Source of the DNA: Streptomyces sp. NBC_01431
GTDB taxonomy: Bacteria > Actinomycetota > Actinomycetes > Streptomycetales > Streptomycetaceae
Direction of reading: 5' to 3'
Length of the DNA: 64,000 nucleotides
Assembly (NCBI RefSeq): GCF_036231355.1
Contig: NZ_CP109496.1
Span: 3,100,001 to 3,164,000, forward strand
Shown piece by piece: positions 1-7,582 of this stretch. The position numbers were made by a program, and so were the translations under genes. Below the pieces are notes generated by a model that was not told the DNA's origin, ran no database searches, and saw only the letters and a program-made list of their open reading frames with translations. The first letter of the stretch is position 1. Each line of letters starts with the position of its first letter.

Positions 1-491
1 ATGTCGAGCACCCGGGCATTGGACACAATGATCTTGGACGTGGGGGCGTCGCCCTGCTTCAGACCCGCGAACGTGGCGAAGATGTTCACGGTGGAGCCCG
101 GCGTGATCTTGCCGGCCACGCCGGTCGCGGCGTCCACCAGGATCGCGATCTCCTGCTCGCCCGGCTTGAGTTCGGGCTGCTTGACGATCATGTCCGTCTG
201 CAGCAGCGAGCCCGCGCGAAGCTGAGTGATCGCGACCTTGCCGTCCACCGTCGAAATGTCCGTGACCGCATTCGGCGACAGCCAGCGCTTCGGCATGGAA
301 GTCTTGACGAATTTAGCGGCATCGAGCGTGGTATAGGGCTGGATGTCGTCCTTCACTCGATAAGCCGTGACTTCCGGCCCGACCTTCGAGTTCGCATCAC
401 TGATCACCGAGAGCACCCCGGCGAAGGCGCCAAAAGCGCAAAGAACGGAGACAAGCAGCAATATGACGCCGCGGCGCTGACGGGAATTCAT
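1..491 (-). CDS. cpaB: Flp/Tad pilus assembly protein CpaB/RcpC, 3' end outside the window
   Basis: The reading frame starts at ATG 491 and runs off the window after about 163 codons. A single N-terminal membrane segment (about residues 9-28, rich in V, L, F and A) is followed by a SAF domain (about 42-105, containing YRVKDDIQPY and LRAGSLLQTDMI) and then the RcpC/CpaB region with the motif VDAATGVAGKITPGSTVNIF. In this family the protein is a periplasmic or envelope part of the Tad secretion channel that assembles type IVb (Flp) pili. It is the only Tad machinery gene visible here; the rest should lie to the left. The family assignment is firm, the exact role in a Gram-positive envelope less so. 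Confidence 0.85.
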   Translation of the reverse strand, partial: MNSRQRRGVILLLVSVLCAFGAFAGVLSVISDANSKVGPEVTAYRVKDDIQPYTTLDAAKFVKTSMPKRWLSPNAVTDISTVDGKVAITQLRAGSLLQTDMIVKQPELKPGEQEIAILVDAATGVAGKITPGSTVNIFATFAGLKQGDAPTSKIIVSNARVLD

Positions 492-561
492 GAACCGTAC
501 AACCTCGTTAGGTGGCGTGGGGACGTGGGCAGAGCGGCCAAGTGCGGCCGCGGAGAGGCGT

Positions 562-1464
562 TCAGCCTCGGTGGCGAGCGCGGGTTCCCTGGCTCAGGAC
601 ACCTGAGCCACCCGTTTGGTTCTCCTGAACAGGGGTGGATCCCGTGGAGGCCGACGGGAGGGGAGAGTTGCAGAAGCCGCAGCGATCACCGATCAGCTCC
701 ATGCCGCACCAGTGGCACTGAACGCGCCAGGCGGACGCCACCAGTTGATGGATGACGTTGGCGTCCGGCAGGTACGAGGCGAACTCGACCAGCTTGGCGG
801 TGCCCCACCAGTGCGCCGAGTCGGCGGGCAGCGGGGCCTCGTGGACGGCCTGCACCTGCCAGCTGGGGGCCAGCGTGGCGGTGACCCAGTCGGTCTGCAG
901 CTGTCCGTTGGCGACCAGGAGGTGGCTGGCGAATTCCGGCCCCTTCAACTGCCCCGCACCGATCTTGACCAGCTGCGGCTCGGGATGGGCCAGCACGCCG
1001 AACTGGGTGCCGGGCAGCCAGGACTTGGCATGCGACTTGAGCGAGACGGGCACCCGGTCGAGCTTGGTGACCGAGTTGAGGACGGCGCCCGCGTGGATGT
1101 AGTGCGGCAAGAGCCGGGCCGCCGAGGCGATCACGCCGGGGCTGAAGCCGCCGAGCGTGAGCTGGCGCAACTGCAGGGCGAGGATGGCGGTGCCGAGCGG
1201 CGGCAGCGACGATTTGAACAGCACGATCCGATCGCTTTCGAGTACGGATCTGACCATGTGCAGGCGCTGTTCGTGGGCCGGCGCGATCGAGGCCGGGTAG
1301 ACAGCGATCAGATGGCCGTGCTGTTCGAGGAGGGAATGCATCTCGAACAGCGCGGAGTCGAGCGGCTGGGCGGCGGGCGACTGAAGCAGCGCCGCCGGTG
1401 GTGTCCGCTGATCCGCCGGAGCCAACACCAAGTCAGGGCTGGTCACAGCGATTGCCGTTGGCAC
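562..1464 (-). CDS. hypothetical protein with C-terminal zinc ribbon, beside Tad locus
   Basis: A 300-aa protein starting at GTG 1464 with a GGGGGAG ribosome site. I do not recognise the main domain (about residues 20-245). A four-cysteine zinc ribbon follows, with the pairs CHWC and CGFC at about 250-268, and then a Gly/Gln/Ser-rich tail. There is no signal peptide or membrane segment, so it is probably cytoplasmic. It lies 70 bp upstream of cpaB on the same strand, so the two are probably co-transcribed. A role in regulating or assembling the pilus system is inference from position only. Its promoter region (1465-1868) is shared with the divergent pilin-like gene. Confidence 0.7.
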   Translation of the reverse strand: MPTAIAVTSPDLVLAPADQRTPPAALLQSPAAQPLDSALFEMHSLLEQHGHLIAVYPASIAPAHEQRLHMVRSVLESDRIVLFKSSLPPLGTAILALQLRQLTLGGFSPGVIASAARLLPHYIHAGAVLNSVTKLDRVPVSLKSHAKSWLPGTQFGVLAHPEPQLVKIGAGQLKGPEFASHLLVANGQLQTDWVTATLAPSWQVQAVHEAPLPADSAHWWGTAKLVEFASYLPDANVIHQLVASAWRVQCHWCGMELIGDRCGFCNSPLPSASTGSTPVQENQTGGSGVLSQGTRARHRG

Positions 1465-1621
1465 GTCCTACTCCCCCGTTCACTCACGCGTCCACAGCCG
1501 CGCTCCCCGTCGTCGCGAATTCCGCCGCGACCGCGAATGACCTCTGCTTTCTCCTCTCACGTGGCACTTTATCCACGACTTACGCCACAGAGAACCGCCC
1601 GCCCGTCCCTGTTGGTATCCG

Positions 1622-1642
1622 TATAAGGCGCATCTCCTTATA
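1622..1642. promoter_or_regulatory. AT-rich inverted repeat TATAAGG-N7-CCTTATA
   Basis: The 7-bp arms are perfect (TATAAGG at 1622-1628, CCTTATA at 1636-1642). Such an AT-rich stretch is rare in this genome and lies between divergent genes, so it is a candidate operator or promoter core for one or both of them. No regulator can be named. Confidence 0.4.
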
Positions 1643-1759
1643 TACAGGGGCGATTCGGTCGCAAAGATCATGTACGGCCCGCTGAGCCGAGACCCGAATG
1701 AAACGTGAACGGGCAACCAGTTCGGTCCGATCCAGCGCCCGACCGGATGGGCCCGGCTT

Positions 1760-1775
1760 TGGGCCCGGGGGCCCA
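1760..1775. promoter_or_regulatory. 16-bp palindrome upstream of pilin-like gene copy 1
   Basis: TGGGCCC-GG-GGGCCCA has 7-bp perfect arms and ends 93 bp before ATG 1869. The identical 16 bases recur at 5453-5468 before the paralogous gene, in both cases followed by TG. The exact repetition before both copies suggests a shared regulator site, though a structural RNA hairpin cannot be excluded. Confidence 0.55.
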
Positions 1776-1868
1776 TGTACCTCATGGATCACACCGATAC
1801 CGTGCGGACCGGACGGGTGCCACGAGGTGCCTCCGAGGTACGACGACGCACAGTTGGGGGCAGGGACC

Positions 1869-3443
1869 ATGGTGCTGGGGGACGGGTCGATACCACCGGC
1901 GTTCAGAGCCGCGAGCACCGAGTCCGAGCGTGGCGAGGAGCGGCCGCAACGCCGACGGGGGCCGCGCGGCGACCGCGGGGCCGGCGCAACCGAGTACATG
2001 GGCATGATCGTCGTCGTCGCGGCCGTGATCGGTGTGGTGAGCACGACCGGCTTCGGGCAGCAGATCGCGGGCAAGATCTCCGCCGCCATCTGCAAGGTGA
2101 CCGGCGGCAACTGTGCCACGTCCAACCAAGCCGGCGACCCGCCCAAGACCGACAAGGACTACGAGCCCCCGCTCTGCCAGATCTCCTCGATCACCGACAA
2201 GGCCGGGGCCAAGGCCAAGATCCTTTTCTTCGAATGGGGTCAGGAATACGGCTTCCAGCAGCAGACCTTCAAGGCCAACAGCGACATCAACGGCGACGGC
2301 AAGGTCGACGACAAGGACGAGCAGGTCATGCTCACCTTCACCGACGCGGCCTCGGTCGCGGCGAAGAAGGACTGGAAACCCGGCATGAAGATCGGCAAGT
2401 TCGGCTCGGACAAGGTGGAGCTGGGCGCCGGATTCAAGGTGACCAACGGCGACACCTGGGTCTTCAAGAGCGAGGACGAGGCGAAGAAGTTCCGCGACGA
2501 CCTTGAGAAGCTGAAGTCGTACGAGTACGCGCGCACCGCGCCCGGCGGGGGCGACGCCAGCGTGGGCAACTCCATTCTGGCGCTCTTCGGCAAGGGCCCC
2601 CTGGTCGAGGAGGACAAGCTCCACGACAAGATCCAGAAGGCGCTTGGCAACCGGCACATCAGCTACGGCAAGGTCGGCCTGGATGCCTCGGCGTCCGGTG
2701 GCATGAAGATCTCGGCCGGTGACGAGAAGAAGCTGAGCGCGTCGCTGGGCGGCAACTTCAAGTTCTCGCCGGAAGTCACCTGGACCGACAACGACTTCAA
2801 GGGCACCAAGTCGTACACGTACTCCTCGTCCATCGAGTACGGCACGAAGGTCGGCTACGAGGCCGGGCCGATCAGCGGAGATGCCTCGGCCAACACCACC
2901 CAGACCGGCACGATCACCGTCACGCACGACAAGAAGACGGGCGAGCTGCTGCGCATCGACATGACGCGCACGGTCGAGGAGGGCGGCCAGAAGGACGGCG
3001 TGAAGGGGAAGAAAGGCGACACCAGCGGCAGCGTCAAGGGCACCGACAGCCAGAGCGGCATCCGCGTCGTGACCAATTCGGTCGCCTTCAAGCCCGGCAC
3101 CGAGGGCCAGCACGACCGCGACATCGCACAGAAGTGGCTGGACGGGTACGGCGACAACGCGGCTCCCTTCACCTACATGTTTGACGACCACGCGCCGACC
3201 AAGCGGCCCGGCAACGACGACCCGTTCGGACAGATGCTCTTCGACAAGGGCATGTCCAGCGTGACGAAGTACACCGGCGAGACCAACGCGGCGGAGTACG
3301 GCTTCGAGCTGAACCTCGGGCTCAGCCTCGGCTTCTCGGTCAGCACCGAGAAGAAGGAGCAGATCCTGGACGATGCCCAGTTCCTCGGGGCACCCAAGGG
3401 AGACCAGCGTTCCTACGTCCCGTACAGCTACTGTGCGAACTGA
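1869..3443 (+). CDS. large class III (Flp-type) pilin-like surface protein, copy 1
   Basis: A 524-aa protein. After a charged leader, a type IVb prepilin motif is visible: cleavage predicted after G37, glutamate at +5 (E42), tyrosine at +6, then a hydrophobic helix (MGMIVVVAAVIGVV). Prepilin peptidase would therefore be expected to release a protein with a large ectodomain of about 460 residues. The ectodomain has paired cysteines near the helix (ICKVTGGNC), an EF-hand-like loop DINGDGKVDD at about 140-150, Lys/Asp/Thr-rich stretches and the C-terminal signature FLGAP...PYSYCAN. It is homologous along its length to the C-terminal part of the 5533-7530 product. ATG 1869 was chosen over upstream starts for its ribosome site and the leader length. 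The function is unknown; a minor pilin or adhesin linked to the adjacent Tad locus is the best guess. Confidence 0.75.
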   Translation: MVLGDGSIPPAFRAASTESERGEERPQRRRGPRGDRGAGATEYMGMIVVVAAVIGVVSTTGFGQQIAGKISAAICKVTGGNCATSNQAGDPPKTDKDYEPPLCQISSITDKAGAKAKILFFEWGQEYGFQQQTFKANSDINGDGKVDDKDEQVMLTFTDAASVAAKKDWKPGMKIGKFGSDKVELGAGFKVTNGDTWVFKSEDEAKKFRDDLEKLKSYEYARTAPGGGDASVGNSILALFGKGPLVEEDKLHDKIQKALGNRHISYGKVGLDASASGGMKISAGDEKKLSASLGGNFKFSPEVTWTDNDFKGTKSYTYSSSIEYGTKVGYEAGPISGDASANTTQTGTITVTHDKKTGELLRIDMTRTVEEGGQKDGVKGKKGDTSGSVKGTDSQSGIRVVTNSVAFKPGTEGQHDRDIAQKWLDGYGDNAAPFTYMFDDHAPTKRPGNDDPFGQMLFDKGMSSVTKYTGETNAAEYGFELNLGLSLGFSVSTEKKEQILDDAQFLGAPKGDQRSYVPYSYCAN

Positions 3444-3485
3444 CCTGTGCCCCCTGCCGATGTCGACAACAGGAGTCAGCACCTC

Positions 3486-4061
3486 ATGAAGACCACCACC
3501 GCGAGGCGCGCCGCGGCCGCGCTGGGCAGCGGCGTGCTCGCGGTCGCGTTCCTCGCCGGCTGCGGCAGTGACAAGGCCGGCGGCGCGGCCTCGGTCCCCG
3601 ACGGCTGGGGCACGCTCAAGACACCCACCGTCGACGTCTCGTACCCCAAGGGCTACGTGGCGCAGAGCGCGGCCGAGCGCAGCAAGTACAACGCGGCGGC
3701 CGCGACCCGTACCGAGAGCGGCATCACCGTCTCCACGATCACCGTCCAGATCGGCTTCACCAACGCCGACTCGGCGGAGGAGGCGGCGATCGGCGCCGAG
3801 GCGGGCATCCAATTGGGTGCCACCCTGCTGAACACGACCGACGTCAAGGTGGCGGGAACGGACGCTGCCAAGCGCGTGGAGTTCGAGTTCTCCTCAACCG
3901 GGGAAGACCATCTGCCGCCCAAGGGCACCCGGATCCGGGGGGTGATCGTGACCGGTCTCGACTCCCGGAAGCAGGCCTTCGCGGTCCGCGTCGACGCCCA
4001 GAAGGGCAAGCTCGACGACGGCGACCTGGAGAAGATCGTCAAGTCGGTCGAGGTCCGTTAG
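3486..4061 (+). CDS. secreted lipoprotein, module component B, copy 1
   Basis: A 191-aa protein beginning at ATG 3486, which gives a normal lipoprotein signal peptide: basic MKTTTARR, hydrophobic stretch, lipobox LAGC. The mature part opens with a GWGTL...VDVSYPKGY motif resembling LpqN/PsbP-like lipoproteins (family suggested, not certain) and ends in LDDGDLEKIVKSVEVR. The same frame ends in DLDKIVKSVRV in the paralogue at 7583-8164. It starts 42 bp after the pilin-like gene and is followed 2 bp later by the DUF3592 gene, so the four genes form a tight operon. It probably acts on the outer face of the membrane with the pilin-like protein. Confidence 0.75.
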   Translation: MKTTTARRAAAALGSGVLAVAFLAGCGSDKAGGAASVPDGWGTLKTPTVDVSYPKGYVAQSAAERSKYNAAAATRTESGITVSTITVQIGFTNADSAEEAAIGAEAGIQLGATLLNTTDVKVAGTDAAKRVEFEFSSTGEDHLPPKGTRIRGVIVTGLDSRKQAFAVRVDAQKGKLDDGDLEKIVKSVEVR

Positions 4062-4063
4062 CG

Positions 4064-4492
4064 ATGGACGTCCCCGGCGGTGGCCCCATCGCCTTCGGCC
4101 TGCTGGTACTGCTCTTCGGCAGCCTGACGTGGAAGTACGCCCGGCGCCTCGTGACCGTGACGCGGATGCTGCGACACGGGGTACGAACGGGCGGTGAGTG
4201 CGTACGGATCGAGCGGGACAACGTGAGCGTCGACGCGAAGCGGCACTTCTTCGCCTTCCGCACCGCGCAAGGGCGGCCCGTCGAGTTCGAGGACCTGGCG
4301 GGCTGGTCCATGGCGGTCGGCACCCCCGTGACCGTCGCGTACGACCCGGCAGATCCGGTGCGGACCGCGACGATCGCGGGTCGGGGCACCTGGTCGCCCG
4401 TGCTGCAGTGCGTGGCGCTGGTCGTCGGCTGCGGATTCGCGACGCTCGGTTTCACCACGGTATTCCTGTTCACGGTCCTCGGAGGTCGGTAG
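4064..4492 (+). CDS. DUF3592-type membrane protein, module component C, copy 1
   Basis: A 142-aa protein with a hydrophobic segment at each end (about residues 8-22 and 112-138) and a soluble middle. The middle carries the DUF3592 hallmark V-x-YDPADPVRTATIAGR, near-identical to the signature in the inverted paralogue at 4981-5418. It begins 2 bp after the lipoprotein stop and ends 2 bp before the next start, so it is an operon member and probably translationally coupled. DUF3592 proteins have no established activity. I infer a small membrane accessory to the pilin-like system. Confidence 0.75.
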   Translation: MDVPGGGPIAFGLLVLLFGSLTWKYARRLVTVTRMLRHGVRTGGECVRIERDNVSVDAKRHFFAFRTAQGRPVEFEDLAGWSMAVGTPVTVAYDPADPVRTATIAGRGTWSPVLQCVALVVGCGFATLGFTTVFLFTVLGGR

Positions 4493-4494
4493 TC

Positions 4495-4941
4495 ATGACG
4501 CGGTACAGCTATCCGGGCGCCCCGCCGGAGGACCGCGAAAGCTCCGCGCTGTCCGCGCTCGTGCGTTCCTGGGCAGCCGGCATCGTGGTGCTCGTCATCG
4601 CCGAGTACATCCAGATGTCCTTGATCAACGCGCCCCTGGTAGGAGACGCGGGGCCCAGCTCCTTCGGCAGCGCGCTGCTCCTGGTCCATCTGCCGAACGC
4701 GGTATGCCTCGCCCTCGCCACCTGGGTTGCGGCCCGTGTGCACCGGGCCCCCCATTGCGCCCTTCCGAGCCGGCACCTGCCGGCGGCCCTCACCGTCCCG
4801 GTCGCGGCCCAGCTCCTGACCCTGAGCATGCAGTGGGACCGCATGGGCGGGCTCGGTGGCATCACGTTCTGGATGTCGAACGCGGTGTTCGTGACGGGGT
4901 GTGCGGCGGGGCTGATCGTGTCGCGGCTGGGGCGTTCCTGA
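4495..4941 (+). CDS. four-helix membrane protein, module component D, copy 1
   Basis: A 148-aa protein with four predicted membrane segments (about residues 23-40, 58-80, 95-112 and 120-140) and little else. The motif RSWAAGIVVL near residue 24 and the later LP-N-...-WVAAR pattern recur in the N-terminal part of the 5533-7530 product, so this free-standing protein is the counterpart of the domain fused to the pilin-like protein in copy 2. ATG 4495 lies 2 bp after the preceding stop. No known family is recognised. It is the last gene of the copy 1 operon. Confidence 0.7.
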   Translation: MTRYSYPGAPPEDRESSALSALVRSWAAGIVVLVIAEYIQMSLINAPLVGDAGPSSFGSALLLVHLPNAVCLALATWVAARVHRAPHCALPSRHLPAALTVPVAAQLLTLSMQWDRMGGLGGITFWMSNAVFVTGCAAGLIVSRLGRS

Positions 4942-4980
4942 TCCTGCCGGGCTCGGGCTCCGGGAGCGGTGCTCGTTGCG

Positions 4981-5418
4981 CTACTGGAACAGCACCGACA
5001 GGTCGATCCACACCAGCACGGCGAGCACGGCCGCGACGCCGAGGGCGGCGCAGCCCGGCACCAGCACCGGTGCGAGGTCGTCACGGCCCGCGATCGTGGC
5101 CGTTCGCCGAGGGTCCGCCGGGTCGTAGTGGACGGTGGTGCGGTATCCGACCCGGGTGTACGGGGCCGCCGCGTCCTCGGTGTACGTGACGCGGTGGCCT
5201 TCACGGGTCACGAACGCGAAGATGTGGTAGCGCGACCCGTCCATGTCGGTGGAGTTCGAGGCGATGTCCCGCACCTCGACGCACTCGGCCTCGGCGGCCT
5301 CGCCGTGGACGACGACCCGGCGCATCCGCAGCAGCCGCCGCACGAGATGGGCGAGCAGCGCGGCCAGTCCGATGGTCGGCAGCACCAGCAGCGCCAGGGT
5401 GGTCAGGGTCTCCGTCAT
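4981..5418 (-). CDS. DUF3592-type membrane protein, module component C, copy 2 (inverted)
   Basis: A 145-aa protein starting at ATG 5418. Membrane segments lie at about residues 5-25 and 118-142, and between them sits a soluble domain with HYDPADPRRTATIAGR. It is a clear paralogue of the 4064-4492 product but is transcribed in the opposite direction, divergent from the fused pilin-like gene at 5533. The shared 115-bp intergenic region holds two palindromes, so the two may be co-regulated. A longer in-frame start at 5469 would overlap the palindrome and is less likely. Confidence 0.75.
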   Translation of the reverse strand: MTETLTTLALLVLPTIGLAALLAHLVRRLLRMRRVVVHGEAAEAECVEVRDIASNSTDMDGSRYHIFAFVTREGHRVTYTEDAAAPYTRVGYRTTVHYDPADPRRTATIAGRDDLAPVLVPGCAALGVAAVLAVLVWIDLSVLFQ

Positions 5419-5452
5419 GCCGTCCGCACCTTGATGATCTTTGGGTCCTGAG

Positions 5453-5468
5453 TGGGCCCGGGGGCCCA
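5453..5468. promoter_or_regulatory. 16-bp palindrome upstream of pilin-like gene copy 2
   Basis: Identical to 1760-1775: TGGGCCC-GG-GGGCCCA. It lies 65 bp before ATG 5533 and 35 bp before the divergent DUF3592 start, where a regulator could act on both genes. Confidence 0.55.
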
Positions 5469-5486
5469 TGACCTGGGAGTTTCGCT

Positions 5487-5498
5487 CACGTTAACGTG
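5487..5498. promoter_or_regulatory. 12-bp perfect palindrome CACGTTAACGTG
   Basis: A complete palindrome with no spacer, between the divergent DUF3592 and fused pilin-like genes and 35 bp before ATG 5533. It is a candidate operator specific to copy 2; I saw no equally good match before copy 1. Confidence 0.35.
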
Positions 5499-5532
5499 CT
5501 TGCGGCACCACCGGGCAAGAGGGGTACAGCAC

Positions 5533-7530
5533 ATGGGCGGGATACGGGGCGGGTTCTCCACGGGGAACGGGGGGACCGCCTGGTCGGCGTCCTCCCGGGA
5601 GAGGACCGGGTTCTTCTTCCCTCTGATGCGGTCCTGGGCGGCGGGCATCGTCGTGTTGTACGGCTCCGGCTTCCTGCTCGGCTTCGCCTACGACGCGTTC
5701 GCGAACGCCGAACGGCTCGGCTCCTTCGGCTGGCGCCTCGCGCTGATCTATCTGCCCAATGTCCTGGGCACCGTCCTCGCCGTCTGGATCGCGGCCCGAA
5801 TACTGCCCGAACCGCACCGGGACTCCCGCGTGTTGTACCTCGTGGCGGCGCTCGCCATGCCGGTGCTGGCGGCCGCCAGGGCGCTGCTGGTGGCGTGGGA
5901 CTTCCTCACCGTCGAGGGCCTCTCGATGATGGCGGCCGCGGCGGTGCTCGGCAGCATCGCCGGGCTCGCGCTCGACCACCTCCTCGGGTCACGCCGCGGC
6001 GCCCCCGGAGCCGTCCATGGATGGGGCGACACCGGTGCCTCCGCGACCGAGTACATGGGCACCATCGTGGTGGTCGCGGCGGTCGTGACCGCACTCAGCG
6101 GCACCTCGCTCGGGCAGGCGGTCTCCAACCGGATCCGGGCGGAGATCTGCAAGGTCACCGGCGGCAGCTGCGCGACGACGAGCACGGCCGCGGGGCCCGA
6201 CCAGGGGCCTACCGACGCACAGTTCGAGCCCGCACTCTGCAATACGCACAACGAGTCCTCGACCGCGGGCAACGAGGTCAAGCTCGGCTGGTTCAAGATC
6301 GGGAACGAGTACGGCTTCCAGAAACAGGACTACAGCACCAAGGACAAGGACAAGGACGGAAACCCCGTCCGGAAATACCGCATCACCTTCAGCGAGGCCG
6401 GAAAGCTGGGTGCTTCCTGGAAGCCCAAATTCGGTATGGAGGCTGGGGAGTTCGAGAAGCAGCCCGCCGAGGTCGAGGTGGAGGGCGGCCTCAAGTTCAC
6501 CAGCGGTGACACCTTCGAGTTCGACACGGCGAAGAAGCGCGACGACTTCCTCAAGAAACTGGACGAGCGGGCCGGCGCCAAGGCCGCGATGCAGTACGGC
6601 CGGGATTACGTCTCGGTGCGAGCCGCCGATCGCTTCCTGAAGCTCGACAAGGAGATCAACGACACCGTCAAGGGCCAGAAGATCTCCTACGGGACGATCG
6701 GGGCGGAAGGCACCGCCAACGCCAGCCTCCAGCTGTCGAAGGAGGACAGCGACGTGCTCTCCGCGAAGCTCGGCGGCAAGGTGAAGGCGAGCCCTTCCGT
6801 GACATTGACGCACGACACCATCCACGATGTCGAAGGCATGACGTACACCTTCGAGCTGGAGGGCGGGAACAGCCTCGACATGAGTGGGGGCGGAACCGGT
6901 GTGAAGGGTGACCTCTCCGGGAAGCGAACGGCTTCGGTGACGGTCAACCGCGACCCGAAGGACCACAACAAGCTCAAGTCGATCGTCATCACCCACACCA
7001 GCCAGGCGAAGGGCAGCGGAAAGCTCTCCGGCGACAAGAGCAAGGAGGGCTCCACGGAGGACCCCGAGAGCGGCAAGAAGCCCAAGGGCAAGGTCGCGGG
7101 GAGCACATCGGCGGATGCCACGCAGACCGAGACGGTGACGAATACGATCCGTTTCCAGGACAGCGACGACTCCGCCAAGCAATCGGTGACCGACCACGAC
7201 CGGGCCACCGCGGAGAGCTGGCTGAGCGGTAACAAGGACAAGACTTCTCCCTTCACCACCCTGTTCTCGGACGCCGCTCCGACCAGCGAGCCGAAGAACG
7301 GCACCGACTTCGACAAGATGATGTTCGAGCGCGGCCAGTCCAGCCGCACCGCGTACTCCGGTGTGAGCAACGCCGCGGAACTCGGTTTCGAGATCAACCT
7401 GGCGTCCGTCGGCTTCGGTTACAAGGCCCAGTTCTCGAAGGACACCCAGCAGCTGGGAGACGCCGAATTCCTCGGTGCCCCGCGGGACGGAAAGCGTGGT
7501 TATCTTCCGTACAGCTACTGCGCGAATTGA
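5533..7530 (+). CDS. fusion of four-helix membrane domain and class III pilin-like protein, copy 2 (D-A)
   Basis: A 665-aa protein starting at ATG 5533 behind AAGAGGGG. Residues about 30-155 form four membrane segments matching the 148-aa copy 1 protein (shared RSWAAGIVVL, then LP-N and WIAAR). Then comes a second, internal prepilin motif: predicted cleavage after G168, glutamate at +5 (E173), tyrosine at +6, followed by the hydrophobic helix TIVVVAAVVTAL. The rest parallels copy 1: cysteines in ICKVTGGSC, a DKDKDG calcium-type loop, SYGTIGAEG, and the C-terminal FLGAP...PYSYCAN. If a prepilin peptidase cuts at G168, the pilin-like part would be freed from its membrane anchor. This architecture is not a standard pilin and I know of no named family for it. 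Confidence 0.75.
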   Translation: MGGIRGGFSTGNGGTAWSASSRERTGFFFPLMRSWAAGIVVLYGSGFLLGFAYDAFANAERLGSFGWRLALIYLPNVLGTVLAVWIAARILPEPHRDSRVLYLVAALAMPVLAAARALLVAWDFLTVEGLSMMAAAAVLGSIAGLALDHLLGSRRGAPGAVHGWGDTGASATEYMGTIVVVAAVVTALSGTSLGQAVSNRIRAEICKVTGGSCATTSTAAGPDQGPTDAQFEPALCNTHNESSTAGNEVKLGWFKIGNEYGFQKQDYSTKDKDKDGNPVRKYRITFSEAGKLGASWKPKFGMEAGEFEKQPAEVEVEGGLKFTSGDTFEFDTAKKRDDFLKKLDERAGAKAAMQYGRDYVSVRAADRFLKLDKEINDTVKGQKISYGTIGAEGTANASLQLSKEDSDVLSAKLGGKVKASPSVTLTHDTIHDVEGMTYTFELEGGNSLDMSGGGTGVKGDLSGKRTASVTVNRDPKDHNKLKSIVITHTSQAKGSGKLSGDKSKEGSTEDPESGKKPKGKVAGSTSADATQTETVTNTIRFQDSDDSAKQSVTDHDRATAESWLSGNKDKTSPFTTLFSDAAPTSEPKNGTDFDKMMFERGQSSRTAYSGVSNAAELGFEINLASVGFGYKAQFSKDTQQLGDAEFLGAPRDGKRGYLPYSYCAN

Positions 7531-7582
7531 TCCGGCCTACCGCACCACGGCACGACGGCACCACCAGAGAGCGAGCCTCCTC

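Larger units (their letters stand above)
1465..1868. other. 404-bp divergent intergenic region with two palindromes
   Basis: The region separates the zinc-ribbon gene from the pilin-like gene. It contains an AT-rich inverted repeat at 1622-1642 and the 16-bp GC palindrome at 1760-1775. The frame of the pilin-like gene stays open upstream to 1698, but the region before ATG 1869 lacks domain content. ATG 1869 has a GGGGGCAGGG ribosome site, which is why I treat the region as non-coding. Confidence 0.6.

Noticed and set aside
1782..3812. Long minus-strand open frame (676 codons) opposite the pilin-like gene
   Set aside because: It is an antisense shadow of a high-GC gene: Val/Leu/Arg/Gly-rich with no domains, while the plus strand has a clear pilin motif, ribosome site and paralogue.
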